Positions 47,491 to 58,499 of a DNA stretch of 58,914 bases are shown piece after piece. Position 1 is the stretch's first letter. Every line of letters begins with the position of its first letter. A program made the position numbers and the translations under genes. The notes beneath the pieces are model-generated. The model was not told the DNA's origin and searched no databases. It worked only from the letters and a program-made list of their open reading frames with translations. Source of the DNA: Bondarzewia mesenterica (Eukaryota > Basidiomycota > Agaricomycetes > Russulales > Bondarzewiaceae). The stretch spans positions 1 to 58,914 of the forward strand of contig SGPL01000166.1 in assembly GCA_004802705.1 (NCBI GenBank), given 5' to 3'.

Positions 47491-47999
47491 ATGCAATCTT
47501 CTCGTCCCCAGTAGGATGCGAGATCCGGCCCTGCATAGGTTCATCAGCTATCATGTCAGTATGCATTGTAAACGATGGCTGCTACATCACAAGGACCATG
47601 GTCAATCTCCATCTGCGACCGTTCCTCTTGCTACCATTGACGGTCCATCAATGGGCCAATGCAGTACTTGTCGGCAGCCGCCTGAAACCTTTCGTCGAAT
47701 TTGTCTCTTGAAGTCCTATCTCACACGTGTGTGTTCCACTGTTCCATATCCACAACTTAAAATCCCATCATTATAATAGGAAGGTTCTGTTCCTTATTGT
47801 TTGCACGCTATCTGTGATTATCCTGTGCTGATTAAGATCATCGAGATTTGTAGAAATCTATACATCCGAGAAGGAATGAGAAAAATCTGCACATGCCCTC
47901 CATTTCTAAGGACGGTTAATGATAGAAATGATACCGTTCACGCGTTTTGGTGCGCATGTTCATTGTTGTCGACTAGTCTCATCCTTACCTACTGCTAGG
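47491..47999. other. Unassigned sequence before the hydrolase fragment
   Basis: The missing N-terminal part of the hydrolase would be expected here or to the left, but no matching exon (oxyanion or nucleophile motif) was found. The stretch ends with CTACTGCTAG, a plausible 3' splice site for the next exon. Confidence 0.35.
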
Positions 48000-48521
48000 C
48001 TCTTTGAGTAATTCGTACATGGCGACGGCTGACATAGCCAATGTCCAACAAATGTTCTTCTATTACCCCGAATTTTCATATAGTCAGTCATTCATGCCTT
48101 CAGCCCGCCGCCTACGAGTGCGCTGACGTAGTTGAAGCATCCCTTGAGCTTGCAGAGGAGCTTAAGGGCATCATGACCCTAGGAGAGCTATTTACGATTG
48201 CTGAAGTTTTTTCTCAGCCTGCTTTCAATTACACTGGCTCCATCTTGGTAGTCTCAGGCGACAAGGACTTGTATGTTATTCATTGCATTCGCCGATGTAT
48301 GACATCGTGACACTAATATCTGATTGTGCAGTGTAGTCTGTGGCGGCAATTGCTACCAGTCCGTCAACGGATCTGCGAACTTGCTTGAACCCGCACGGAT
48401 GCTGTTTCCTGCCGCGTCCAAGTTCTCAACATACATTCCAGCCCGCGTTGGCCATGCGATTAATGCGCATTTCGGTGCACCGGACACATACCGAGTTATA
48501 GAAGAGTGGATCGGCTCATAG
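48000..48521 (+). pseudogene. C-terminal part of a secreted-type fungal alpha/beta hydrolase
   Basis: Three pieces join in frame: SNSYMATADIANVQQMFFYYP..., then after a GTCAGT...GACGTAG intron EASLELAEELKGIMTLGELF and FNYTGSILVVSGDKD, and after a second intron (GTATGT...TGTGCAG) VVCGGNCYQSVNGSANL, ending at VIEEWIGS. The acidic residue of SGDKD and the His of RVGHAINAH would be the last two members of a catalytic triad. The nucleophile half is not found: upstream lie unassigned sequence and block B'. Roughly 145-170 residues remain of a ~350-400-residue family. Either the gene was cut when block B' arrived, or its first exons have diverged beyond recognition. Confidence 0.65.
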
Positions 48522-49289
48522 TGCAGCTTGGTCGAGTCGCGAGCCTTGAACTTGTAGAATCAAAACCCAAACCCAATAATTAATGTTCTGTACTCAGAGA
48601 CTCCTAGTACGCAGCGTGAAAATTTGCGTGAACCAAATGGAGTACCCTGTTCCGTAGCAATCCACATTCCATTCACGTCTAGTATAAACGGCGTACTTGA
48701 CTCTGGGTCCTCATTCCCATCCCTCTGGAACATATACACATCCTGAATCAACTAAGCTAGTGGATTATGCCATATGGTACAAAGGTTCGAACAATTGCAG
48801 ACTGATCATACTTAGTTCCTTCACGGGATTGTATCTTTCTGATGCACATGATTCATCGTTCTCCAATTCTCTTCCTGGCATATCTTCATATCCTGATACA
48901 TACAGCACTGCGGGCCCGCTAATGCCTCTGATTCTGAATTTTTCTTGTCTTCAAGGCTAGGGCATACTTCGGCTTCTGATGATTTTGATTGCTCAATTTG
49001 TGACCTTGGCGGCATGGAAGCAGAATTCCAGTCTCCTGTCGGGTTCCAGGGCGAAACAGGGCGAAAAGGCCATGCTATTTGTAACTGCGCGTCGTACATG
49101 TGCAACCACAATCGTGTCCGTGAGCAAAATTATCTACAAAGGATGGCATCAGCTTCGCAAGATGGAATAGAGCTTTATCTTGAACATGGAGTGGACACCA
49201 ACGCACAGGCTTTGCCCTAGTCTCGTCAAGTTCTTCTCGCTCTCCAACATCGTAGGCCACGAACTTGGAATTCAACAGCACGATAGGCC
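48522..49289. other. Intergenic, nothing recognised
   Basis: Short frames only, upstream of the methyltransferase. Confidence 0.4.
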
Positions 49290-50418
49290 ATGGAGGACCT
49301 CAAGCAAGTTCCCAATGATTGGGTACTGTCACTGGACGACAAGTATTACAGACTCGACGAAGAGGAGAGGGCTTTCTTCAAGGTGGAGACTGGGATTGAC
49401 GACGACGAAGAGCTGAGAAGACACATCATAGCCGTGCAAACTGAGGCCTTCTCGGTATGTTTGCAATTACGGATGGGATGCACGCTAACATGCATCGATC
49501 ATAGATCTATCAATACCCTTGCATTCGTATCTTTGAGTTCGCTAGGTGAGTTGATGCATGAACGGGTGCCTAGTGAGCCTGATTCTTTCATCACAGGTTG
49601 AAGATGGCGCGCTGCCTGCCTATAATCATTTGCTCAAGCTCGGAAAGGAGAGAGATGGCGCCATTTTCGTTGACCTCGGATGCTGCTGTCCATCTTGCAC
49701 CGGCATCAACCTGTTCGTTCGACTGATGCACTTGTCTATCTTTCAGTCGGTAATGATGTTAGAAAGGCTGTTCAAGACAATTATCCCATTCAGAATGTTA
49801 TCGCATCAGACCTCCGGAAAGGTGCTTCCTCATCTACGTCGACTACGAAAACCAAAATCATCTCGCTTATCATCCCTCTAGGTCTTTGGAATCTCGGGCA
49901 TGATCTGTTCAGGTCCACGCCAGAGTCTTTTCCCGTGCCATTCATTGAGGGAGACGTTTTTGATCCCTCTTTCTTAGAAGCCGTACCTCCGTTCACGAAG
50001 AAATCACCATGCATGATTCCTCTTCCCCCCCAGCACCATCACAGCTCTGAATGCAATCCGCGGGCATGTATCGGCTTTATTCACTGGGGCATTCTTTCAT
50101 CTGTTTCCAGAGCCTAACCAGGAACAGCTCGCACATGCACTCGCAGGCCTACTTTCACATGAAGCCGGCTCGATGCTGTTTGGCGTGCAGGGCGGGAAAG
50201 CAGAGAAAGGCATTTGGACACCAACAGGGAGTCAGTACAATATGTTTTGTCACTCACCCGAGAGTTGGACGTCATTGTGGCAAGGCATATTTGGGAAGGG
50301 GAATGTCGAAGTTAGGGCGCAGCTGAGGCAAGAGATTGGAGGTGACGAATTCTTTGGGATGTTTCCAGGAAACAAGGATCCGTACCACGTCCTGGAATGG
50401 TCCGTCACCAGATTGTGA
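49290..50418 (+). pseudogene. AusD-like SAM-dependent methyltransferase with two single-base frame breaks
   Basis: Exon 1 is 49290-49454 (MEDLKQVPNDWVLSLDDKYY), exon 2 is 49505-49545 (IYQYPCIRIFEFA), and exon 3 starts at 49597 (RLKMAR). Later pieces give GAIFVDLGCCFGNDVRKAV (the SAM-binding loop, formed across a splice), VIASDLRKGLWNLGHDLF, VPFIEGDVFDP, RGHVSALFTGAFFHLF, FCHSPESWTSLW and VLEWSVTRL at the end. This is the pattern of the AusD-like methyltransferases common in fungal metabolite loci. The frame breaks after RLKMAR (one C too few near 49,612) and again in a C7 run at 50,030-50,036 (one C too many for the downstream frame). The two cancel, but the part between is read wrongly. It is either a young pseudogene or a sequence error; the rest is well conserved. 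Confidence 0.8.
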
Positions 50419-50638
50419 AAATATGCTGTCCAGCGATGACTTCTAAATGGCGCAGAATGTATGACGGCATGTTTTCAAGGAAGAGGACTCGCGATCGTGT
50501 TATTTGTACATGTGTACCAGACGAGTTTTTCGCAATGAAGAGGTGATTGCTTGATTTTCGCGGTTAAGGCACCTTCATCCAGGTAAGTGTCGAAGGAAGA
50601 GGAAAAGAAGACAAAATAAATGCATTGATCCCTGCATG
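50419..50638. other. Spacer between methyltransferase and transposon
   Basis: It holds no gene. It ends at the left inverted repeat of the transposon, so the element inserted about 220 bp past the methyltransferase stop codon. Confidence 0.4.
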
Positions 50639-50690
50639 CATCAAGAAATCTACACGTATCTTAAAACAACTTATAGACCTTATACAAGGT
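50639..50690 (+). repeat. Left terminal inverted repeat of the Plavaka-like element
   Basis: It begins CATCAAGAAATCTACACGTA. The reverse complement of 57,744-57,725 is CATCAGGAAATCTACACGTA. Further in, AACTTATA and TTATACA recur in both arms at the same spacing. Confidence 0.85.
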
Positions 50691-51179
50691 CACAAAGTTG
50701 TGAAAGTGTAAAAAGTGTAAAAAACGAACAAAGGTGAGTAAGATACCTAACTTTTTTAATTATGTGGAAAAGGCACTGTAAGTATGTCCAAGCCAATAAA
50801 AGTCTCTCGCTTTTCGTAAAATTACATTGCTTTGGAAAAAGTTGCGTAGAAAGTCGAGTAAAGCAAGATCTAATCAAGTGATTTCAAGTAGGGTCCCATA
50901 GGACAATCACACAGCCGATGCGGAATGACAAAATAGACATATATCATTGCGATACCAGGCTCAAACAATTACGATATAGCTATGTACGGTGCGCCGGAGC
51001 CAGCCGATGACGACGATACGGAGAAACAGGTGTACTACGAGCCAGCGGATGATGACGATGCAGAGAAATGTGTATAGGAGCCAGCCGACGATGATGAAAA
51101 AACGTGCGCACTGCGCAGGACCCAGCAGACAGCTACAATATATGAACCAACCAACTTATAGGCCAGATCACGGCGCACG

Positions 51180-53766
51180 CTACTCCTGGTACCGATCCCT
51201 GTCAACAATGGATCCGCGCACAGACGGATTTCCAGCAGCCGCTGCCTCGGATGCTCGAATAAGGGCGCCTCCTTTGCGCGAGCGCATGTACTTCAACGAG
51301 TTCGTCTTGATAACCTCCCAGGACGCTGCTGGAAGCTGTTGAATGGAGAGTGAGTATTCTGCCGATTTTTCACCCCAGTTCATCTCGGAGAATGTGTTTT
51401 CGGACTTGACATCATGTCTCTTGAGATTTCCTGTTGTCCACATGCTTAATGCACGTTCGAGCTGTAAAAGCAGTCAGATTAGTACATCTCCCATACATGT
51501 ACAACAGAAGGATCTACCGCGACTGCAGTCAGAACGAGAGCGCCGATGGGCATCTTGTGGGACATGTATTCGCTCGCAAGGCCACCGAGTGTGGATAGAT
51601 GGTGCGCAAAAACCATATATACCCACGGCGTTTGAAATGCCTCGCTGAATACCTGTTACACTCCTTGTTATTGACCTGCATTCAAATATCAAAGGCGACT
51701 TACCGGATTCATGGGATCGGTATCGTCCATGCTTCCCCATAGAAATGGCACATGATACCCGATAGCCCACGCGGCATACTCCGCCCGCTCACCAGCAGTC
51801 TCATATGCCTTGTCGCTGTCCCAGTATGCTTCTACGGCGGTGGCGGCAGCGGTCGTAAATCCATTGCGCCATTCATATGTTCGCTGCATAATCTAATGAA
51901 AGCAATTTCAAGAATGAAAACGTTGACGCAAAATGTGGTCACTTACGAGGAAATGAACGGGATCACTGTGAGCAGAAACGGTGTGAGGCACAAAGTTGAA
52001 CACACCGTCCCACAGCATTTGCAGCTGGCTGACCATGTCAGAGGTATCCCATGGGTTGATGAGGGTGCCCATAGACTCCCGCCATGAAGGAACGAAGACG
52101 CGTCGCCAGCGAGCTTGAGTTCCCGCGGGAAGGTTAGCATTAGCATACACTACTGCAGGTTCACCGACAGCCGGAGGATGCAGCGGCTGTGTTGGACTCA
52201 GCAATGTATGCACGATGGTGACATCTGGAATCTATGAATACAGCTGTGTCAGTGCGTGATACCAAAGAATAAATAAACCACAGACCGGTGTGACTATCAA
52301 TTCCATACTATCGGACGCTTCATCATCGGCGTCGGATTCGTCAAAGTGTTGGGTCCGCCGGTGGCCACTAGCCACGATGGGCACCCTGGCTCTCGCAATG
52401 TGGGTTGCGGTGTCCTCTTGCACAGCAGCCTGTTGCGTTCTAGCACGGCGAGTAACAGTTTTGGGCACGGGCAAATTTCGTTGTGGTTGAGCGGCTGAAG
52501 AGACAGCATTGCGTCTTGGCGTGGCCATCTGCATTTGAGTGAGCCGAGGGACAACACTGTGTCTAGACGTGGCCTGTTGTGATTGAGGGGGCTGAGTCAC
52601 ACTGCTGAGTTTGGGCGCCGTAGCCTGCTGTGTTTGACTTGGAGGAGGAAGGGCAACGGAGTCAGCTTGAACGGCGGCCTTCTTTTTGGCCGCCGGATGA
52701 CTTCGTAAAGGCGGGGGACCTTGGAGTTTGCGTGTCGGACCTTCGAAATTTATAGTAAGGCTCGGAGCCTCCAATTCAGCCTCAGAACACATGTTAGTAC
52801 TTCATAGTGATCTTTATAATAATAAAAGCGCACCTGTATCTCCTGTCCATCTGCGTACTCTGCCCCACCATCAAATCCTATATTGGTCTCCATGCCGCGT
52901 GTCCTGATACCAGACGCAGCTGCGTGCTCAGCGTCTTCATCCTCGTCTTCATAGCCACCATACAAAAGCCGGAAATTGGCATCGCCTTCATCCTCGCTGT
53001 GGCCGTCATCATCTACTATTGCTTTGCGGCTACCGGAGGGGTTATAAGAGGGTGTTGGTGAGTCATGAGCGTTAGAGGAGGCAGGGAACATGGGCAGCAT
53101 TGCCGAGGCTGTAGAAGTCGACTTAAGAGAGTTCTCAATGCTGCGGAAATCCGAAGCAAGGCCAGAGGGAAAAATGGCAGCGGCCTTGAGAGCCTGAGCC
53201 GCCTTCGCAGCACCACTGAACAAGGTAGTAAGTACTTAATGACGATTAGAGATGATTTTTTTACCTGTCTGACATGCTGTGCTCCTCTACAGCCTTCCTT
53301 TTGCCCTTCGTGCGTTCGACCATGACAGCGCTCCTTAAGCCAGGAGGCTTCATCCTGACCTTCTGCTCGGAGTCTCCTTTTCGATTAGTAAATCTCGCAG
53401 ACCCTAACCCATTAGTGACATACCATCTTCCAGCACGACATGATCATTATCTGTGCCGCCGTCGCCGTCCTTGATCACTTCCACAGCCAATGGTCGAGTT
53501 ACCTTTTTTATGGTACTCAAAGCAGGGTGAGCCACCGATACATTCATGTCTTGGGCATGCATCGCCTCTTCTAGGTGAGCAACCTTGCGGATGCCCGCTT
53601 GGGCCTTTTCATTGACCTGTTTCTTTTCTGCAGCCACCAGCTTGCGTTCTGCATCGATCTGAGCACTGGACTTACGAGGGTTTCGCATATCTGGAAGTCC
53701 AGGATGTTGGCCTTTGTTAGAGGCACGAGTGGTAAGACGAGGAGCGGGGTTGGTGTTTTGAGACAT
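51180..53766 (-). CDS. Transposon accessory gene, uncharacterised 740-residue protein
   Basis: Eight exons (53766-53424, 53376-53265, 53215-52834, 52780-52286, 52231-51947, 51892-51704, 51652-51518, 51461-51180), all with GT-AG borders and agreeing phases, give 740 residues without a stop. The N-terminal third is basic and low-complexity (MSQNTNPAPRLTTRASNKG; NLS-like KGKRKAVEE). Next comes an acidic piece (YEDEDEDAEH), then a Ser/Pro/Gln-rich stretch with repeats of the QSQQAT type, and a basic RRARTQ region. The C-terminal ~300 residues look folded (PSWRESMGTLINPWDTSD, MLWDGVFNFVPH, YAAWAIGYHVPFLWG, LERALSMWTTGN, NWGEKSAEYSL). No TET/JBP or other enzyme motif is seen. It is transcribed divergently from the transposase. 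Proteins with such tails are common in mushroom genomes near transposons; the function is unknown. Confidence 0.8.
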
Positions 53767-54213
53767 TGCGAAAAATTCTGGTGCGTCGTGATTTCAGTTG
53801 AAAAAGTAACAAGAGACTGAAAAATGTTCGATGTATGCTTATATGGAATCCAACCCTTGACCCTTGACCCATTGAGCGATATTTTCCAGGGCAATCTTAT
53901 GAGCGATGAGCGGCGCGCGGTGAGACTCTGACGAAGCTTTGTTTGCACTTTGTCCTCAGCCTATGGGATATATGTGCTTTGCCCTTGACCCATGCACTGC
54001 GCGCCGCTTTGAATTTATTCGGCGATGTGCATCCTTTTTTTTTGGTCTCCAGTGGGGATATGACTAGCCACTAGCCCGACTCGTCATCATGACGGGCTTT
54101 CTTTGAACATATCCTTCCCACAGCACCTCCCCATCTTTATTGGATGTCACCAAGGTCCGTCTCATAGTCATTTGAGTGTTTTTTCTCCCCTCGTTTGTTC
54201 TTTTTTAGCAACG
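53767..54213. promoter_or_regulatory. Divergent promoter region inside the transposon
   Basis: About 450 bp between the start codons of the accessory gene (minus) and the transposase (plus). It contains repeated CCCTTGACCC motifs near 53,855-53,872 and again near 53,981. No clear TATA box was assigned. Confidence 0.45.
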
Positions 54214-57200
54214 ATGCCCCCTCACAATCACTGCCCAATTCATCAACCTTTCAAGTATCTTTGCGGCATAGGGACATGCCCGCGGGGATTTAAAAACTGA
54301 GCGGGGTGTACGCAGCATCGCCGTGCTGCCCATGAACACGGTATTTTCGGTCCTCGGCCAGTGGTAGTAGCACAACCCGTGGATGGACTCGACGACTTCA
54401 TCGGCGCAGATGCTCTCGATGGCGAACCACCTGATCACGAAAGCCTGATCGGCCAGAAAAAGGCTTACACTGCCCATCATCCCATCCTCGATGGTAAGCA
54501 AATTCTTTTCATCTCCTTCAACTGTTATTAACCATGATGCCTGCAGGCACACCCTGCGACATTCATGGGAATGACCTGCCTGCAAATACGCCGCCTCCTG
54601 CTCGCCCAAGTGCAAATGACCCTGCCGACTTTACACCGTACGATACCCGAGTGGAATTTGAACTTGCGGACCTCCTCTTTCGACGGAATCAGACACCGGT
54701 GGGCGAGATTGACGACCTTCTAGCGCTTTGGGCTGCCACTGTCAAGGAACCCCCATTCACTGACCACAATGACTTGTACGATACTATCGATGCTACTACA
54801 TTAGGAGACGCACCATGGAGTTCATTCTCAGTATTGTATAAAGGTGACACAAGCGGAGAGAACGTCGTGCCGTGGAAGCTAGCCGAGTATGAGGTTTGGA
54901 CATGCAACCCATGAACACTATTCCGAAATCAGCTCGCCAACCCTGACTTCGAAGGCGAGATCGACTACAGTGCAAAGCAAGTATTCAACGAGGGGGGAAA
55001 GCGGGAATGGAAGGATCTTATGTCAGGGAATTGGGCTTGGGAGCAGTCAGTACGTCTCATATCTGTGCGCGATATTACGGATGTAGGATGACCTCACTAA
55101 CGTACTTATAGGATATCATAGCAGAAGATGAAGAGACGCATGGGGCCATGTTTGTCCCAGCAATCCTCGGAAGTGACAAGACAACAGTCTCTGTCGCAAC
55201 AGGTCAAAACGAATATTATCCGCTGTATGGCTCAATCGGAAATGTTCACAACAACGTGCGCCGCGCGCATCGCAACGCAGTCTCTGTGTTAGGTTTTTTG
55301 GCAATACCTAAGAGTGAGTGCTACGTTTTTACTCCATCCTCGTGGTTGTACTCATACTAGTATTTTAGCCAACAGGCAATACAAAGACGACCCAGCATTT
55401 CGCAAATTCCGCCGCCAACTGTTTCATGCTTCTCTCACAACAATTTTCGAGCCACTCAGAGCCGCTATGACAACACCCGAAGTCACTCGCTGTCCCGACG
55501 GACACTTTCGACGCATTATCTATGGGCTCGGGCCATACATCGCTGACTATCCAAAACAGGTGCTTCTCGCCTGTATTGCACAAGGCTGGTGTCCACGGTA
55601 TGTAGATTGTTAGGCTATCATTATGATTATATTCTGATAATTTCGGCAGATGTACAGCACGGTCAGATGATTTAGATGGACGCAATACAGGATACGGCTG
55701 ACGCTCACATGAACACACACGTCTTCTAATGAAGACGTGCGACCACAAGATGCTCTGGGACGAGTACGGCATCGTTGGCAACATTATGGTACGAGCGTAC
55801 TATTATGTCACAATGAGGATATTTTACTAATCTGCATCCACCAACTTTTAGCCATTTACATCTAGCTTTCCCCGCGCTGATATCCACCAGCTTTTATCCC
55901 CAGATCTTCTCCACCAAATCATCAAGGGGACATTTAAGGACCATCTGGTGTCCTGGGTTGGTGAGTATCTCGACATTGTGCACGGTGCAACTCGAGCGGC
56001 CAGTATTATGGCAGACATCGACCGCCGGTGAGTTTTGTTCTTTCATTTTCATCCCCACTGCTTAACTTCCTTGCACAGTATTGCTGCTGTACCGGCATTC
56101 CCAGAGTTACGACAGTTTCCAGAAGGACGCGGCTTCAAGCAATGGACTGGCGATGACTCTAAGGCCTTGATGAAGGTATGCAGCATTAGATAAGCCTTTC
56201 ATGTTTTCTAGTGGGGCTAATGTATGTACAGGTCTATTTACCTGCGATTGCGGGGCATGTACCACCACAGATGGTCCGAGCGCTCAGCGCATTTCTAGAT
56301 TTTTGCTATCTTGTACGCCGTGACGTGCTTGATGAAACCACACTAGACGCGATTGACGACGCACTGGACCGGTTCCACAATGATCGCGCTATATTTCACA
56401 AGGCCGGTGTTCGCCCGAACGGCATTTCTCTCCCTCATCAACATTCCCTCAAACATTATCGAAGTATGATTCAAATGTTCGGAGCTCCCAATGGCCTCTG
56501 CTCGTCAATCACGGAGTCGAAACACATCAAGGCCGTAAAGGAGCCATGGCGTTGTTCAAGCCATTTTGCGGCACTCGGGCAGATGCTGCTGACAAACCAA
56601 CGTCTCGACAAGCTCGCTGCATCTCGCGTCGACTTTGCTGCACACCATATGCTTGATGGTCCCTGCCTTCCGCCATGGGTTCATCCCGTTCAACTGCCGC
56701 TTGATTCAATACCAGAAGATGAGCCCAACAACAGGAATAAAGCTCCCGAGGATGACGACGATGACGGAACTGTTGAAGGATCTCAAATCATGGCGGAAGT
56801 CACTCTGGCAAAAACAGAAGGTGAGTCCCATCTTGTATATTGTATCTAATAGTAAGTTTATCACATCCATGACAGCGCGACACTACCCACATCGGCTTGC
56901 CGCGCTCGCGCTCGCGGTCAAACAACCTCGTCTCCCCGAGCTTGTCCGGCGATTCCTTTTTGACCAGCTCTACCCCGATGCTCCTCTATCTGCTTCCGAG
57001 ATTCCCTTGTCAGAGTGCCCCGTCATTCATGGCCAAATCTCGGTGTTCCATTCTGCCGTCGCCATCTACTATGCACCAAGTGATCCATCTGGGATCGGAG
57101 GTATGCATAAGGAGCGCATTCGTGCCACACCGCTCTGGCGAGGGACTGCTCCTCGCCGTGATTGCGTCTTTGCTGAGAAAGATGCGGACTTGCCGGGCAT

Positions 57201-57537
57201 GTGAGGCCTCCATGTCGTGCGCGTACTGCTTTTTTTATCCTTTTCTCATAATGGCAAGGCTTATCCCTGTGCTTTAGTACAGTGGTTCGTACCTGTAGGA
57301 GATGAGCCATGCCAATCTACAGGCATGTGGGTGATACAGCCCGACATCACTCCGGATGGTAGTCGCATCACGTCGATCATCCACGTCGACAGCATTGTTC
57401 ACGGCGCTCATTTGATCGGAGTGTACGGTAATGAGTTTTTACCGTACGACTTTCACTATACAGACTCGCTCGACGCGTTCCGTGCTTACTACGTTAACAA
57501 ATTTATAGATCATCACGTGAATGAGATTGCATTCTAG
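54214..57537 (+). pseudogene. Plavaka-type transposase with four in-frame TGA codons
   Basis: Nine exons (54214-54493, 54547-55049, 55112-55313, 55369-55597, 55650-55788, 55852-56027, 56079-56175, 56232-56820, 56876-57537) join without any frame error over 959 codons. The N-terminus has a C2H2-like finger (CGIGTCPRGF ... TQHRRAAH). Plavaka-type motifs follow: DTRVEFELADLLF, MSGNWAWEQSDIIAED, ILGSDKTTVSVATGQNEYYPLY, YGLGPYIADYPKQ, FPRADIHQL, SPDLLHQIIKGTFKDHLVSW, FKQWTGDDSKALMKVYLP and FGAPNGLCSSITESKHIKAVKEPW. The Asp of GSDKT, the Asp of PDLLHQ and the Glu of TESKH are candidate catalytic acids (inference). TGA interrupts the frame at 54298, 54912, 55699 and 57202, and each could come from CGA (Arg) by one C-to-T change. 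The protein would cut and join DNA at the inverted repeats; this copy cannot make it whole. Confidence 0.9.
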
Positions 57538-57694
57538 TCTATTTTACGGACACTTAATAGCACCTTTTGTGACTTTTTTCGCCTGTTTCCAACTTGTTTG
57601 CAAATGTCAACTTATGAGTGGGGGATTTTTTTCGCAAGGTCAACCAGTTCAGCAAGGTGCAAATAAGCTGAAAAATTGCACCAAAGTGGTGTAA

Positions 57695-57744
57695 GTGTAT
57701 AAAGATGATATAAGTTAGTACAGTTACGTGTAGATTTCCTGATG
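57695..57744 (-). repeat. Right terminal inverted repeat of the Plavaka-like element
   Basis: It reads TACGTGTAGATTTCCTGATG at its outer end, the near-perfect inverse of the left arm at 50,639. Beyond 57,744 the sequence GTGGGCAGG shows only weak further pairing with the left flank. Confidence 0.85.
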
Positions 57745-57929
57745 TGGGCAGGCCAGCGGGGAAACCACGAAAATTGATGAAACCGAACTCTGCTGCATGT
57801 GGATTGGTTTCATGGTAGGGCTGCTCTCATAGCAATCTGAGCGTCAAGTTGAGCTGCAAGCTGAGCTATCCGAACATTCGAGTCGGGAACTTCGGACAGT
57901 AGCATCTGGCGAGAAAGTCCCAATTGTCA
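57745..57929. other. Spacer, nothing recognised
   Basis: Sequence between the transposon end and the kinase fragment; no feature was seen. Confidence 0.4.
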
Positions 57930-58290
57930 CACATGTTTAAGAGCCATGGAAGCCGAAGGGCGAGACCTCAGATCTTCAGAACACATCGTGGCGAACAATT
58001 CAGCGAGTGATTGTGAAAGATGGCCAAGGTGCTGAGGAATAAACTGTATAGAAAAATGAATGAGAAGCATGATGTGGCACATACCCCAAAATACGATTTG
58101 AACATTGTGCCCAGCTGCCAGACATCGGGCGCGGAAGGGGCAATATGGAGCTCCAGACAGCATTTCTGGTGCAGCTTCCCTCCCATACTCGCCGATACGG
58201 ATCCCGGTAGTTGAAAGTCCAGTCACAACCCTCGACGATGGTTCTGAATTTGGATCGAACGTGACGGCAAGTTCGAAGTCATTTATGCTT
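57930..58290 (-). pseudogene. Protein-kinase C-lobe fragment
   Basis: Minus-strand reading gives NDFELAVTFDPNSEPSS (a DFG-loop position reading DFE), then GREAAPEMLSGAPY (APE motif), then in a shifted frame PDVWQLGTMFKSYFG. A 42-bp GTATGT...ATACAG intron follows, then LAELFATMCSEDLRSRPSASMAL (C-lobe Arg-Pro) before a stop. The frame shift near 58,130 and the absence of the ATP-binding lobe and HRD loop show a broken remnant. DFE instead of DFG is seen in expanded basidiomycete kinase-like families. The fragment stops exactly where the F-box scrap begins. Confidence 0.7.
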
Positions 58291-58463
58291 TCATGGGAAA
58301 CTTAATGTAAGTCCCTCCGAGCAACAGGCGGAAATGCGAGCACAGACTCCCATACTTGCTGTCTGCATTTCAGTCCAATGACTTGGGTGGAGATAAATTG
58401 AAGAGAGTCGAGAGACAGGTTTCCCGTCTCCATCCATGGTGTTCGGCGGCAATCGCCAACACG
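58291..58463 (-). pseudogene. C-terminal scrap of an F-box paralog
   Basis: The minus strand encodes GDGKPVSRLSSIYLHPSHW through CARISACCSEGLTLSF and a TGA at 58291. These are the last ~55 residues of the F-box family, closest to the copy at 19143-20594. Upstream of 58,463 the similarity ends abruptly. It is a partial duplication, not an independent gene. Confidence 0.85.
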
Positions 58464-58499
58464 ACACATTATTCAGTCCCTTGGTACTGTCTAAGACAG

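Larger units (their letters stand above)
50639..57744. mobile_element. Plavaka-like DNA transposon, 7.1 kb, with terminal inverted repeats
   Basis: Both ends carry matching inverted repeats (19 of the first 20 bases agree). Inside are a plus-strand Plavaka-type transposase gene (54214-57537) and a divergent minus-strand gene (51180-53766), separated by about 450 bp. Plavaka elements belong to the Kyakuja-Dileera-Zisupton (KDZ) group that is expanded in basidiomycetes. No convincing target-site duplication was found beside the repeats, so the exact ends may be a few bases off. The transposase has four in-frame stops, so this copy could move only with a transposase supplied by another copy. Confidence 0.85.

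Noticed and set aside
51180..51443. Separate small genes at each open frame between 51.2 and 53.8 kb on the minus strand
   Set aside because: All eight frames join through GT-AG introns with agreeing phases into one 740-codon gene.
53424..53766. TET/JBP dioxygenase as cargo of the transposon
   Set aside because: The 740-residue accessory protein shows no HxD...H iron-binding motif or other TET/JBP pattern that could be recognised.
50639..57744. Target-site duplication of the Plavaka-like element
   Set aside because: The sequences just outside both arms (around 50,630 and 57,745) were compared and show no direct repeat of convincing length.
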